A stretch of 64,000 nt of DNA from Rhizobium leguminosarum bv. trifolii WSM1325 (GTDB lineage: Bacteria > Pseudomonadota > Alphaproteobacteria > Rhizobiales > Rhizobiaceae): contig CP001622.1 in NCBI GenBank assembly GCA_000023185.1, positions 4,556,501-4,620,500 of the forward strand. Reading direction: 5' to 3'. Shown one piece after another: positions 37,207 through 46,468 of this stretch. Both the position numbers and the translations under genes were made by a program. Under the pieces are notes generated by a model. That model made no database searches, was not told the DNA's origin, and saw nothing but the letters and a program-made list of their open reading frames with translations. Position 1 is the first letter of the stretch; each line of letters starts with the position of its first letter.

Positions 37207-38310
37207 ATGAGCACCGCTTCCGTTCCGCTACCAAACTGGATCAACTACGGCCTTATCCCGCTTTTGAACCTCACTGTCGCCTTCCTGATCTCCGGCTTCG
37301 TCGTCTGGCTGATCGGCGAGAGCCCGCTCGATGCGCTGTCGCTGCTGATCCAGGGTGCGCTCGGCAATGGCGAATTCATCGGCTTCACGCTGTTCTACGC
37401 GACGAGCTTCATCTTCACCGGCCTTTCCGTCGCAGTGGCAATCCATGCAGGTCTCTTCAACATCGGCTCCGAAGGCCAGGCCTACATGGGCGGCCTCGGC
37501 TGTGCTTTGGTGGCGCTTTCGCTCGATAATTACGTGCCATGGTATGTGACGATGCCGGTTGCGGTGGTCGGCGCTGCACTCTTCGGCGCGGTTGCCGCCT
37601 TCATACCGGCATGGCTTCAGGCAAAGCGCGGCAGCCATATCGTCATCACGACGATCATGTTCAACTACATCATCGCCTCGCTGATGAACTACCTGCTGGT
37701 GCACGTATTGATCGTGCCCGGCAAAATGGCGCCGGAAACACGCACATTCCTCGAGGGTGGGCAGTTGCCGAAGCTAACATGGCTGATGGAAATATTCGGG
37801 ACAAAGCTGGGTGCTGCCCCGTTGAATGTCTCTTTCATCATTGCGCTGGTTATGTGCTACGTCGTCTGGCTCTTAATCTGGCGCACGAAACTTGGCTTCG
37901 AGATGCGCACGCTGGGCGTCAGCCCGACAGCTGCTTCATATGCCGGTATTCCCTACGCACGAATCGTGATGATCGCGATGATGCTCTCCGGCGCGCTGGC
38001 CGGCATGATGGCGCTGAATCCGGTTATGGGCGCCTCCGCGCGCCTGCAGGTGGGATTCGTCGGCGGCGCCGGCTTCGTCGGCATCGCCGTCTCGCTGATG
38101 GGCCGCAATCATCCGCTTGGCATCATCCTGGCGGCAATCCTCTTCGGTATCCTCTACCAGGGCGGCGACTGGATCTCCTTCGAAATGCCGAATATCACCC
38201 GCGAGATGATCCTCGTCATCCAGGGTCTGGTTATCCTCTTTGCCGGCGCGCTGGAATATATGTTCCGGCCGGCAATGGTGCGCCTCTATCAGCAATTCAA
38301 GCGCGGTTAA
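37207..38310 (+). CDS. Nucleoside ABC transporter permease 1
   Basis: This is an inner-membrane permease of the BMP-associated (YufP-like) family, 367 residues from ATG 37207 (MSTASVPLPNWINYG). Hydrophobic segments occur throughout, for example LLNLTVAFLISGFVVWLIGE. Family blocks are AGLFNIGSEGQAYMGGLGCA and HIVITTIMFNYIIASLMNYL, and GVSPTAASYAGI. It overlaps nothing but starts 7 bp after the ATPase stop. It pairs with the second permease to form the channel. Confidence 0.92.
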   Translation: MSTASVPLPNWINYGLIPLLNLTVAFLISGFVVWLIGESPLDALSLLIQGALGNGEFIGFTLFYATSFIFTGLSVAVAIHAGLFNIGSEGQAYMGGLGCALVALSLDNYVPWYVTMPVAVVGAALFGAVAAFIPAWLQAKRGSHIVITTIMFNYIIASLMNYLLVHVLIVPGKMAPETRTFLEGGQLPKLTWLMEIFGTKLGAAPLNVSFIIALVMCYVVWLLIWRTKLGFEMRTLGVSPTAASYAGIPYARIVMIAMMLSGALAGMMALNPVMGASARLQVGFVGGAGFVGIAVSLMGRNHPLGIILAAILFGILYQGGDWISFEMPNITREMILVIQGLVILFAGALEYMFRPAMVRLYQQFKRG

Positions 38311-38320
38311 GGAGCGGGCG

Positions 38321-39292
38321 ATGGACTATTACGACATCTTTATCAGCGTTCTAGCCTCCACCATCCGCCTGTCGATACCGCTGATCTTCACCGCCCTTGC
38401 CGGTCTGTTTTCGGAACGTGCCGGCATTTTCGATATCGGCCTCGAGGGCAAGATGCTGGGCTCGGCCTTTGCCGCCGCCTGCGTTGCCTATCTCACCGAT
38501 TCGGCCTGGCTCGGCCTCGGTGCCGGCATCCTCTGCTCGGTGGCGCTGAGCCTGGTGCATGGCTTTGCCTCGATCACCAACCGCGGCAATCAGATTGTCT
38601 CCGGTGTCGCCATCAACTTCTTCATCGCCGGTATCACCATCGTGCTCGGTCAGGCCTGGTTCGGCCAGGGCGGACGCACGCCGCAGCTGGCGCCGGAGTC
38701 GCGCTTTGCGCCGATCATCCTGCCGGGCGCCGATGCTGCCCGCGACATACCGATCATCGGCCCGCTCTATGCCAACGTCATATCGGGCAACAATGTCCTC
38801 ACCTACCTCGCCTTTCTCGCCGTGCCGTTTTCCTGGTGGGTGCTTTACCGCACACGTTTCGGCCTGCGGCTGCGCGCCGTCGGCGAAAATCCGGGCGCGG
38901 TCGATACGGCCGGCATCTCGGTCGCCTGGCTGCGTTACCGCGCCGTCATGTGCGCCGGCATCCTCTGCGGCTTTGCCGGCACCTATCTGGCCATCGCCCA
39001 GTCCGCAGCCTTCATCAAGGACATGTCGGCCGGCAAGGGCTATATCGCGCTCGCAGCTCTCGTCTTCGCCAAGTGGAAGCCGGTACCCGTCATGTTTGCC
39101 TGCCTACTCTTCGGCTTCCTCGATGCGCTGGCAAATTTCATGCAGGGCAAGCAGGTGCCGCTGATCGGCGAAGTGCCGGTTCAGGTTTTCCAGGCGCTGC
39201 CCTATGTCTTGACCTGCGTCCTGCTTGCCGGCTTCATCGGCGTCGCGACCCCGCCGAAAGCCGGTGGCGTGCCCTATACGAAGGAGCGTTGA
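38321..39292 (+). CDS. Nucleoside ABC transporter permease 2
   Basis: This is the second permease (YufQ-like), 323 residues from ATG 38321 (MDYYDIFISVLASTIRLSIP). It contains the family signature ALAGLFSERAGIFDIGLEGK and the block GFASITNRGNQIVSGVAINF, followed by GLRLRAVGENPGAVDTAGIS. The start is 10 bp after the first permease. The gene ends 1 bp before the cdd start, tying transport to salvage in one operon. Confidence 0.92.
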   Translation: MDYYDIFISVLASTIRLSIPLIFTALAGLFSERAGIFDIGLEGKMLGSAFAAACVAYLTDSAWLGLGAGILCSVALSLVHGFASITNRGNQIVSGVAINFFIAGITIVLGQAWFGQGGRTPQLAPESRFAPIILPGADAARDIPIIGPLYANVISGNNVLTYLAFLAVPFSWWVLYRTRFGLRLRAVGENPGAVDTAGISVAWLRYRAVMCAGILCGFAGTYLAIAQSAAFIKDMSAGKGYIALAALVFAKWKPVPVMFACLLFGFLDALANFMQGKQVPLIGEVPVQVFQALPYVLTCVLLAGFIGVATPPKAGGVPYTKER

Positions 39293-39293
39293 T

Positions 39294-39683
39294 ATGTCTC
39301 ACGATCTGTTCGAAGCCGCCCGCGGCGCCATGGCCTTTGCCCATGCGCCCTATTCGAAATTCCCGGTCGGCGCGGCGATCCGCGCCGAAGACGGCAAGGT
39401 CTATACCGGCGCCAACATCGAAAATCTCTCCTTCCCGCAAGGATGGTGCGCCGAGCCGACGGCGATCGGCGCGATGATCATGGGCGGCGCGAAGAAGATC
39501 GTCGAAATGGCGGTCATTGCCGAGAAACTGCCGCTCTGCCCGCCCTGTGGCGGCTGCCGTCAGAAGATCTCCGAATTCGCCTCCAAGGAGACGAAGATCT
39601 ACCTTTGCGATGAAGCGGGCGTCAAGAAGACCATGACGATGGAAGAGCTTCTTCCCTTCAGCTTCGAGACTGAACTCGGATGA
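39294..39683 (+). CDS. cdd: Cytidine deaminase
   Basis: Cdd deaminates cytidine and deoxycytidine to uridine and deoxyuridine. The ATG at 39294 (MSHDLFEAARGAMAFAHAPY) gives 129 residues, the tetrameric-type length. Zinc ligands are the cysteine of GWCAEPTA, whose glutamate is the proton shuttle, and the two cysteines of CPPCGGCRQK. The substrate-binding block NIENLSFPQG is intact. Its stop overlaps the next start by 4 bp (ATGA). Confidence 0.95.
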   Translation: MSHDLFEAARGAMAFAHAPYSKFPVGAAIRAEDGKVYTGANIENLSFPQGWCAEPTAIGAMIMGGAKKIVEMAVIAEKLPLCPPCGGCRQKISEFASKETKIYLCDEAGVKKTMTMEELLPFSFETELG

Positions 39684-40480
39684 AGGCGACGGTCAACCTG
39701 CTCGCGGCACTGCTCGGCGGGATCAAGCCGCGCCACGGCATCGTCCTCGGCTCCGGTCTCGGATCCCTCGTCGGTGAGCTGGACGGCGCCGTTCGTGTTC
39801 CCTATCGCGACCTGCCGGGCTTTCCCGTCAGCGCCGTCTCCGGACATGCTGGCGAAGTCGTCGCCGGCCGCCTCGGCGGCGTGCCTGTCGTCATGCTCTC
39901 CGGCCGCGTGCATTATTACGAGAAGGGCGATGCCAACGCCATGCGCCTGCCGATTGAGGTGCTGAAGGCGCTCGGCGTCGAAGCGCTGATCCTGACCAAT
40001 TCGGCCGGATCGCTGCGCGACGACATGCCGCCTGGTTCGGTGATGCAGATCACCGACCACATCAACTATTCCGGCATGAACCCGCTGATCGGCGAGGAAA
40101 GCGATCACCGTTTCGTGGGCATGACCAACGCCTATGATGCCGGGCTTGCCGCAGCGATGCAGAGGGCAGCGGCAAAGCTTAAAATCGAGCTGGCGCAAGG
40201 CGTCTATATGTGGTTCTCCGGCCCAAGCTTTGAAACGCCGGCCGAAATCCGCATGGCGCGCATCCTCGGCGCCGATGCAGTCGGCATGTCGACGGTGCCC
40301 GAGGTCATTATCGCAAGAATGCTGGGCCTGAGGGTTGCAGCCGCCTCCGTTATCACCAACTATGGGGCAGGCATGACCGGCAATGAGCTCAGCCATGAAG
40401 AAACCAAGGACATGGCGCCCATCGGCGGCGCCCGTCTCGCCGCCATCCTGAAAGACATGATTGCGGCTGGAACAGGATGA
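39680..40480 (+). CDS. Purine nucleoside phosphorylase, trimeric type
   Basis: This enzyme splits purine nucleosides with phosphate to base and (deoxy)ribose 1-phosphate. The 266 residues fit the trimeric PunA/XapA class rather than hexameric DeoD: GSGLGSLVGELDG, SGRVHYYEKGDANAM, LILTNSAGSLRDDMPPGSVM and FSGPSFETPAEIRMARILGA, with TNYGAGMTGNELSHEET near the end. It is coupled to cdd by a 4-bp overlap. Its final codons lie within an inverted repeat (AACAGGAT arm, 40471-40478), so the C-terminus may have been shaped by repeat insertion. Confidence 0.93.
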   Translation: MKATVNLLAALLGGIKPRHGIVLGSGLGSLVGELDGAVRVPYRDLPGFPVSAVSGHAGEVVAGRLGGVPVVMLSGRVHYYEKGDANAMRLPIEVLKALGVEALILTNSAGSLRDDMPPGSVMQITDHINYSGMNPLIGEESDHRFVGMTNAYDAGLAAAMQRAAAKLKIELAQGVYMWFSGPSFETPAEIRMARILGADAVGMSTVPEVIIARMLGLRVAAASVITNYGAGMTGNELSHEETKDMAPIGGARLAAILKDMIAAGTG

Positions 40481-40516
40481 TTTTAGGCCGGGTCGGCCTA
40501 AAATCTAAATCCTGTT
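40471..40516. repeat. Inverted repeat overlapping the phosphorylase stop
   Basis: Outer arms AACAGGAT (40471-40478) and ATCCTGTT (40509-40516) and inner arms ATTTTAGGCC and GGCCTAAAAT form a long nested hairpin. The first arm includes the last coding triplets and part of the TGA stop of the purine nucleoside phosphorylase. It may act as an intercistronic RNA hairpin. Confidence 0.7.
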
Positions 40517-40530
40517 CTACATTAAGGAGT

Positions 40531-40582
40531 TAGAGCATGATGTCGTCCGAAAACCGCTCACACTTTTCGGCATCATGCTCTA
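40531..40582. repeat. Rhizobial palindromic element (RPE/RIME type)
   Basis: Perfect 12-bp arms TAGAGCATGATG (40531-40542) and CATCATGCTCTA (40571-40582), with inner CCGAAAA and TTTTCGG, form a strong hairpin. From memory this element is widespread between genes in Rhizobium. It ends 12 bp before the deoC start. Confidence 0.75.
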
Positions 40583-40594
40583 GAGGAAGCGAAG

Positions 40595-41371
40595 ATGAAT
40601 AGCCATTCCAACCGGGAGACGGCGGCTGTCGCCCTTTCTCTTCTCGATCTCACCAATTTGAGGGATGATTGCACCGAGGCGCAGATCGACGCGCTCTGCG
40701 CCCGTGCGCAGACGCCCTACGGCACTAGCGCCGCGATCTGCATCTGGCCGCGGTTCGTCGCTCAGGCCCGCAATATCCTTGGCACTGGGCACGCCGTGCG
40801 TATCGCGACCGTCGTCAACCTCCCTTCCGGCGATATGGAAGTCGCCGATGTCGCCGCTGAAGCCCGCGAGGCGATTGCCGATGGCGCCGATGAGATCGAT
40901 CTAGTCATCCCCTACCGCAAGCTGCTGGCCGGCAATGAGAAGGCGGTGACCGATATGGTCAAGGCCGTGCGCGCCGAATGCGCTGGCCCCGTTCTTCTGA
41001 AGGTCATCATCGAGACTGGCGAGCTGAAGGATGCGGCATTGATCCGCCGTGCCTCCGAACTCGCCATCGAAGCTGGCGCCGATTTCATCAAGACCTCCAC
41101 CGGCAAAGTCGCCGTCAACGCGACGCTCGAAGCCGCCGACATCATGATCCGCGCTATCCGCGAAAGCGGCCGCAAGGTCGGCTTCAAGCCGGCCGGCGGC
41201 ATCGGCTCGCTGAGCGATGCCGCACTCTATCTGAGCCTTGCCGAAACCATCATGACACCGGACTGGGCGATGCCGTCGACGTTCCGCTTCGGCGCTTCCG
41301 ACCTGCTCGACGATATCCTGGCGGTTCTAAGTGGAACGCAGTCGGCACCGGCTGCAGCGTCGAGCTACTGA
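40595..41371 (+). CDS. deoC: Deoxyribose-phosphate aldolase
   Basis: DeoC cleaves deoxyribose 5-phosphate to acetaldehyde and glyceraldehyde 3-phosphate. The 258 residues include the Schiff-base lysine region DFIKTSTGKVAVNATLE, the second lysine block VGFKPAGGIGSL, and the aspartate block ADEIDLVIPYRKLLAG. The ATG at 40595 follows AGGAAG. The gene is separated from the phosphorylase by two repeat elements (114 bp) and is followed by deoA with a 1-bp gap, so the two are coupled. Confidence 0.95.
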   Translation: MNSHSNRETAAVALSLLDLTNLRDDCTEAQIDALCARAQTPYGTSAAICIWPRFVAQARNILGTGHAVRIATVVNLPSGDMEVADVAAEAREAIADGADEIDLVIPYRKLLAGNEKAVTDMVKAVRAECAGPVLLKVIIETGELKDAALIRRASELAIEAGADFIKTSTGKVAVNATLEAADIMIRAIRESGRKVGFKPAGGIGSLSDAALYLSLAETIMTPDWAMPSTFRFGASDLLDDILAVLSGTQSAPAAASSY

Positions 41372-41372
41372 A

Positions 41373-42680
41373 ATGATTCCGCAGGAGATCATTCGGCGTA
41401 AGCGCGATGGCGACGAACTCGCCGCCGCCGATATCAGCTCCTTCATCGCGGCACTCGCTGCCGGTCGATTGTCGGAAGGCCAGATCGGCGCATTCGCCAT
41501 GGCCGTTTGGTTCAAGGGCATGTCGCGGGCCGAAATCGTGGCCTTGACGCTGGCGATGGCCGATTCCGGTGACAGGCTGCAATGGGCCGATATCGACCGC
41601 CCGATCGCCGACAAGCATTCGACCGGCGGCGTCGGCGACAATGTTTCGCTGATGCTGGCGCCGATCGCCGCTGCCTGCGGCCTCGCCGTTCCGATGATCT
41701 CCGGGCGCGGCCTCGGCCATACCGGCGGCACGCTGGATAAGCTCGAATCCATTCCCGGCTATCTGATCACCCCGGATGCTGACCTGTTCCACAAGGTCGT
41801 GAAGGAGGCGGGATGCGCCATCATCGGCCAGACCGGGACCTTGGCGCCCGCCGACGGCAGGCTCTATGCCGTGCGCGACGTAACCGCCACGGTCGATTCC
41901 ATTCCCCTCATCACCGCCTCGATCCTCTCGAAGAAACTTGCGGCGGGGCTCGAGACGCTGGTGCTCGACGTCAAGGTCGGCAATGGCGCCTTCATGGCCG
42001 ATCGCGGCCAGGCGGAGATCCTCGCGCAGTCGCTGGTCGAGGTGGCCAATGGTGCAGGCGTGAAGACCTCGGCCCTGATCACCGACATGAACCAGCCGCT
42101 CGCCGACAGTGCCGGCAACGCGGTCGAGATGCGCAACTGCCTGGACTTCCTGGCAGGCAGGAAAAGAGACACGCGGCTTGATATCGTCGTTTTTGCCTTC
42201 GCCGCCGAGATGCTGGTGAAATCCGGTATCGCCGCTTCGCCTGATGAAGCTGAAGGAATGGCGCGGCGGGCCTTGTCGTCGGGAAAGGCGGCGGAAGTCT
42301 TCGCGCGTATGGTATCGATGCTCGGCGGCCCGGCCGATCTCATCGAAAATCCCGACCGATATCTAGTCAGGGCGCCTGTGGAAAAGCCTGTCCCGGCCGC
42401 CCGGTCCGGCTGGCTTGCCGGCTGCGATGCGCGCGGTGTCGGCATCAGTGTCATCGACCTTGGCGGCGGAAGACGCCATCCGGCGGCCCGGATCGACCAT
42501 CGCGTCGGCTTTTCCGAACTCCTGCCGCTTGGCACCCGCGTAAACGCGGGCGAACCGATCGCGCTGGTTCATGCTGCTGACGAAGCCGCGGCGGAGCGGG
42601 CGGCTGCGGCACTTGCCATGCATTACCGCATCACCGAGGACAAGCCGGAGCTGACACCGGTGATTGCGGGCCTGATCTGA
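41373..42680 (+). CDS. deoA: Thymidine phosphorylase
   Basis: DeoA phosphorolyses thymidine to thymine and deoxyribose 1-phosphate. The ATG at 41373 (MIPQEIIRRKRDGDEL) gives 435 residues. The family signature is SGRGLGHTGGTLDKLESIPG; the phosphate/nucleoside site includes DKHSTGGVGDNVSLMLAPI and SILSKKLAAGLETLVLDVKV, where serine and lysine bind substrate. Its stop is 6 bp from the convergent protease gene, and no terminator is obvious between. Confidence 0.95.
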   Translation: MIPQEIIRRKRDGDELAAADISSFIAALAAGRLSEGQIGAFAMAVWFKGMSRAEIVALTLAMADSGDRLQWADIDRPIADKHSTGGVGDNVSLMLAPIAAACGLAVPMISGRGLGHTGGTLDKLESIPGYLITPDADLFHKVVKEAGCAIIGQTGTLAPADGRLYAVRDVTATVDSIPLITASILSKKLAAGLETLVLDVKVGNGAFMADRGQAEILAQSLVEVANGAGVKTSALITDMNQPLADSAGNAVEMRNCLDFLAGRKRDTRLDIVVFAFAAEMLVKSGIAASPDEAEGMARRALSSGKAAEVFARMVSMLGGPADLIENPDRYLVRAPVEKPVPAARSGWLAGCDARGVGISVIDLGGGRRHPAARIDHRVGFSELLPLGTRVNAGEPIALVHAADEAAAERAAAALAMHYRITEDKPELTPVIAGLI

Positions 42681-42686
42681 CGCGGT

Positions 42687-43220
42687 TTACTGCTTGAGGC
42701 TGAGCGAACCGTCGGCGACGGAATAGGAGGCGAGCTTCTGCAGGAAACTCATGCCGACCAGCGTCGTCGTCAGCGCATTGTCCCTCAGGACGAAGGCTTC
42801 GACATCGCGCACGCGAATGCCGCCGATTTCGACCCGGTCGAGTGTCACATGCGCGGCCTTCGTCTGGCCGTTCGCAGTGTTCACCCCGTAACGGAAATCG
42901 AGTTGGTTGGCGGTGAAGCCCAGCCGGCGGGCCAGCGTCTCGTTGAGCGCCACATAGGTGGCGCCGGTATCGATCAGGCCCTGCACCGGCTTGCCGTTGA
43001 TCTTGAAGCTGCCGGTATAGTGGCCCTGCGCATCGGCCTGCAGCCGGATCGCATTGCTGCCAGAGACGGGCGCGGGTACTGCGGCCTCATCGCTTTCGGT
43101 CGATGCGTAATTGGCGGAGAGAGCGTCAGCAGGCTGCTGGCTGGTGCTTCCGAAGAAGGAAGGCACCTGTGTGGCGAGCACCGCGGCGATGCTGGCGAAT
43201 AGGACGGTACGCACGAGCAT
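42687..43220 (-). CDS. Retropepsin-like aspartic protease (clan AA)
   Basis: This is a 177-residue membrane-anchored single-domain aspartic protease of the TIGR02281-like group. From ATG 43220, a hydrophobic N-terminus (MLVRTVLFASIAAVLATQVP) anchors it; a linker follows, then the catalytic LIDTGATYVALNETLARRLG with the D-T-G triad and the flap-like VTLDRVEIGGIRVRDVEAFV, and GMSFLQKLASYSV. It acts probably as a homodimer facing the periplasm. Natural substrate unknown. It is convergent with deoA. Confidence 0.88.
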   Translation of the reverse strand: MLVRTVLFASIAAVLATQVPSFFGSTSQQPADALSANYASTESDEAAVPAPVSGSNAIRLQADAQGHYTGSFKINGKPVQGLIDTGATYVALNETLARRLGFTANQLDFRYGVNTANGQTKAAHVTLDRVEIGGIRVRDVEAFVLRDNALTTTLVGMSFLQKLASYSVADGSLSLKQ

Positions 43221-43319
43221 GAAACAGAAATCCTTCCTGTATAAACCCGGCATCATGCAGGGCCTCATGCTTCAGGCTTCCTAAACCTCAAGTGCTGATA
43301 AGTTGCTAATATCGACGAC

Positions 43320-43346
43320 AAAAGGCCCGGCTTGAACCACCGGGCC
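43320..43346 (-). terminator. Terminator after upp
   Basis: On the minus strand GGCCCGG and CCGGGCC (43340-43346 and 43324-43330) pair around a 9-base loop, and a TTTT run follows at 43320-43323. It lies about 36 bp past the upp stop. Confidence 0.8.
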
Positions 43347-43381
43347 GCAAAGTCTTTCGATTTGGTAAAAGAAGGTTGAAA

Positions 43382-44011
43382 TTACTTGGTGCCGTACATG
43401 CGGTCGCCGGCATCGCCGAGACCGGGCACGATATAGCCCTTCTCGTTGAGATGGCTATCGATCGACGCGGTGAAGACCGGAACATCGGGATGCGCGGCGC
43501 GAAAGTTGCGGATGCCTTCCGGGGCGGCAAGCAGGCAGAGGAAGCGGATATTGTGGGCGCCGCGTTCCTTGAGCTTGTCGATTGCCGCGATCGAGGAATT
43601 GCCGGTCGCAAGCATCGGGTCTACGACGATGATCAGCCGCTCGGCCACGTCCTCCGGCGCCTTGAAGTAATATTCGACCGGCTGCAGCGTCTCGTGGTCG
43701 CGGTAGACGCCGATATGCGAGACGCGGGCGGACGGCACGAGATCGAGCATGCCTTCGAGCAGTCCGTTGCCGGCGCGCAGGATCGAGGCGAAGACCAGCT
43801 TCTTGCCCTCGAGGATCGGCGATTCCATCGTCTGCAGCGGCGTCTCGATCGTTTCCATCGTCAGTTCGAGATCGCGGGTGACCTCGTAACAGAGCAGCGT
43901 CGAGATTTCGCGCAGCAAGCGCCGGAAACTTCCCGTCGATGTCTCCTTGCGCCGCATGATGGTGAGCTTGTGCTGCACAAGCGGATGATCGATGACTGTG
44001 ACGCCGTCCAT
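43382..44011 (-). CDS. upp: Uracil phosphoribosyltransferase
   Basis: Upp salvages uracil to UMP using PRPP. The ATG at 44011 ([20 protein letters not shown]) gives 209 residues, the standard length; five further residues are possible upstream. The PRPP loop is [16 protein letters not shown], the uracil-binding end is [18 protein letters not shown], and [17 protein letters not shown] is conserved. It lies 94 bp downstream of add; a strong terminator follows. It converts the uracil released by salvage of pyrimidines into nucleotide. Confidence 0.96.
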   Translation of the reverse strand: MDGVTVIDHPLVQHKLTIMRRKETSTGSFRRLLREISTLLCYEVTRDLELTMETIETPLQTMESPILEGKKLVFASILRAGNGLLEGMLDLVPSARVSHIGVYRDHETLQPVEYYFKAPEDVAERLIIVVDPMLATGNSSIAAIDKLKERGAHNIRFLCLLAAPEGIRNFRAAHPDVPVFTASIDSHLNEKGYIVPGLGDAGDRMYGTK

Positions 44012-44104
44012 GGGGAAGCCTTTCATTCTTTCTATCGAATGTTTCTTTCACGGAAATCGGCCAGACCGCAAGAGTGGCGGCCAATCTTCCCCAGCCTCTC
44101 GCCC

Positions 44105-45073
44105 TCAAATTCGGGCGAGCAGGGCCTTGCGTGTCTCATCGTCGACGAAGGCGGCTTCGATCGCCGTGCGCGTCATGGCATCGATCTCGGCGTCGCTGAA
44201 ACCGAAGGTCCCGGCGGCAAGTTCGTATTCCCGCTTGAGCGAAGTATGAAAGAAAGGCGGATCGTCCGAGCTGATCGTCACCCGGACGCCCGCGTCCTTC
44301 AGCCGGCGCAGCGGATGGGAGGCGAAATCCGGAAAGACCCCGAGGGCGATATTGGAGCCCGGGCAGATCTCGAGCACGGTGCCGAGATCGGCAAGCCGTT
44401 TGACCAGATCGACATCCTCGATGGCGCGCACCCCGTGGCCGATGCGCGAGGGGCGCACCGCATCGAGCGCATCGGCGACGCTGAAGGCGCCGCAGACCTC
44501 GCCGGCATGGATGGTCAGCCCGAGGCCGGCCTCGCGGGCGATATCGAAGGCGCGGGCATAATCGGCGACGCGCCCCATGCGCTCCTCGCCGGCAAGATTG
44601 AAGCCGGTAATCAGGGGATTGCCGGCCTTTGCCGCATATTCGGCAGCACCAATCACGCTCTCCGGACCGAAATGCCGCTCGCCGGTGACGATCAGCCGGG
44701 CCTCAATGCCGTTCTTTTCCCTGGCCCGCCGGATGCCTTCGCAGATACCGGATATATAGGCATCGGCGCCGAGCCCGATGCGCTTGCCGTGGTCGGGCGA
44801 AACGATGAGCTCGCTGTAGATCGTATCGATGGCGGCGAGTTCGTCGAGATAGGTTTCGGTCAGAAGCGCATAGTCCTCCTCGGTCTTGTAGACCTCGGAA
44901 ACCTTGTCGTAACATTCGAGGAAGCTTGCGAAATCATGCCAGACATAGGCACCGTCGCGAAGCTGTGCGCTGATGTCGACGCCATATTTCTGCGCCTGCG
45001 CTGCGGTCAGAGCCGGCGGTGCTGCACCCTCCAGATGGCAGTGCAGTTCGACCTTCTTCAAATGCGATGTCAC
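44105..45073 (-). CDS. add: Adenosine deaminase
   Basis: Add deaminates adenosine or deoxyadenosine to inosine or deoxyinosine, feeding purine nucleoside phosphorylase. The 322 residues have the zinc motif [10 protein letters not shown] near residue 10, the glutamate region [30 protein letters not shown], and [20 protein letters not shown] with the last metal aspartate. It is the shorter bacterial type (some related enzymes prefer adenine; the active-site pattern here fits adenosine better, but not decisively). The start overlaps the deoB stop by 4 bp. Confidence 0.9.
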   Translation of the reverse strand: MTSHLKKVELHCHLEGAAPPALTAAQAQKYGVDISAQLRDGAYVWHDFASFLECYDKVSEVYKTEEDYALLTETYLDELAAIDTIYSELIVSPDHGKRIGLGADAYISGICEGIRRAREKNGIEARLIVTGERHFGPESVIGAAEYAAKAGNPLITGFNLAGEERMGRVADYARAFDIAREAGLGLTIHAGEVCGAFSVADALDAVRPSRIGHGVRAIEDVDLVKRLADLGTVLEICPGSNIALGVFPDFASHPLRRLKDAGVRVTISSDDPPFFHTSLKREYELAAGTFGFSDAEIDAMTRTAIEAAFVDDETRKALLARI

Positions 45074-46290
45074 AGAAAACTCCTTCCGTGCGGCCCGGCC
45101 GGGATGCCGAGATGCCGGGCGATGCTCTCGCCGATATCGGCATAGCTGCGGCGCACGCCGATCGAACGCGACCGGATGCCGGGGCCATAAGCGATGACAG
45201 GCACACGCTCGCGCGTATGGTCCGTGCCGCGCCAGGTCGGATCGCAGCCATGATCGGCGGTGAGCACGACGAGATCGCCGGGCTTCAGTTTCTTGTGGAC
45301 TTCAGGCAAGCGCGCATCGAAGGCTTCGAGTGCGGCTGCATAACCCGGCACGTCGCGGCGATGACCGTAGATCATGTCGAAATCGACGAAATTGGTGAAA
45401 ACGAGATCGCCGTCCCCAGCCTCGTCGAGCGCCGCGAGGGACGCATCCATCAGCGCCTCGTTTCCGTTCGCCTTGATGACCTTGGAAATGCCCTGATGCG
45501 CGAAGATGTCGTCGATCTTTCCCACAGCATGCACATGCCGGCCGTGCTCGATCAGCCGGTCGAGTAGCGTCGGCTCCGGCGGCACCACGGAGAAGTCGCG
45601 CCGGTTTCCCGTGCGCTGGAAAGTAGAGGCGGACTGGCCGATAAAGGGCCGGGCGATGACACGGCCGATATTGTAGGGATCGAGCAGCCCCCGGGCCAAA
45701 CGGCAGAAGGCGAGCAGACGATCGAGGCCGAAATGCTCCTCGTGCGCCGCGACCTGAAAGACGGAATCCGAAGAGGTGTAGCAGATTGGCTTGCCGGTGC
45801 GGATATGGTCCTCGCCGAGCCGGGCGATGATCTCCGTTCCCGAAGCATGGCAGTTGCCGAGGATGCCGGGCACGTCAGCCTCTCTGCATAGCGCCTCGAT
45901 GAATTCGGCAGGAAAGGCGTCGCCCTCTATCGGGAAATAACCCCAATCGAAACTGACCGGTGTTCCCGCGATTTCCCAATGACCCGACGGCGTATCCTTG
46001 CCTCGGGAGATTTCGGTCGCAGCGCCATAAATGCCATAAACCTTCTCCGGGACGGGCATGCCGGCCGGAAATCGGCCGGAGGCGGATCGCGCGATTTGCA
46101 TGAGCCCGAGTTCCGACATGTTGGGCAGGGAAAGCGGCCCTTCGCGCAATCCGGCGCGGTCTCCGGCTCCGGCTGCGCAGAACTCGGCGATATGGCCGAG
46201 CGTATCGGCGCCCTCGTCGCCATAGGCCGCCGCATCCGGCGCCCCGCCAATGCCGAAGGAATCCAGAACGAAAAGAAAGGCACGCGCCAT
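45070..46290 (-). CDS. deoB: Phosphopentomutase
   Basis: DeoB moves phosphate between C1 and C5 of ribose or deoxyribose, linking nucleoside phosphorylases to deoC. The 406 residues begin [20 protein letters not shown], with the metal aspartate, and contain [16 protein letters not shown] with the phosphorylated threonine and [20 protein letters not shown] with the C-terminal metal ligands. [14 protein letters not shown] is a further conserved block. It starts the minus-strand salvage operon deoB-add-upp. Confidence 0.95.
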   Translation of the reverse strand: MARAFLFVLDSFGIGGAPDAAAYGDEGADTLGHIAEFCAAGAGDRAGLREGPLSLPNMSELGLMQIARSASGRFPAGMPVPEKVYGIYGAATEISRGKDTPSGHWEIAGTPVSFDWGYFPIEGDAFPAEFIEALCREADVPGILGNCHASGTEIIARLGEDHIRTGKPICYTSSDSVFQVAAHEEHFGLDRLLAFCRLARGLLDPYNIGRVIARPFIGQSASTFQRTGNRRDFSVVPPEPTLLDRLIEHGRHVHAVGKIDDIFAHQGISKVIKANGNEALMDASLAALDEAGDGDLVFTNFVDFDMIYGHRRDVPGYAAALEAFDARLPEVHKKLKPGDLVVLTADHGCDPTWRGTDHTRERVPVIAYGPGIRSRSIGVRRSYADIGESIARHLGIPAGPHGRSFL

Positions 46291-46378
46291 TTTACACCCG
46301 AGAGAGCCGATCGCGGCCTCTGCAATATCGGAGGCGGCTGAAATCCAGCCATATAATGCTGCGGCCGGCTTGGCAAAT

Positions 46379-46446
46379 TACAGCGCCGCGCGTCTTTTTC
46401 AGACGCGCAAAGGACACTGTAACACTTTGAATTGCTGCTATGCAGC
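46379..46446. repeat. Rhizobial palindromic repeat, copy 2
   Basis: This element reads CAGCGCCGCGCG at the left, with CGCGTCT (46389-46395) and AGACGCG (46401-46407) as a perfect stem, then AAAGGACACTG and a TTTGAATTGCTGC tail. Its wording matches the copy at 19644. It lies between the deoB start and the TadE-like gene and could also terminate the minus-strand pilus transcript. Confidence 0.55.
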
Positions 46447-46468
46447 AGAGAGGAGCAGGAGGCGGTCG

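Noticed and set aside
43376..45145. 589-codon open frame on the plus strand opposite upp and add
   Set aside because: It runs antisense through two well-supported salvage genes and shows no motif.
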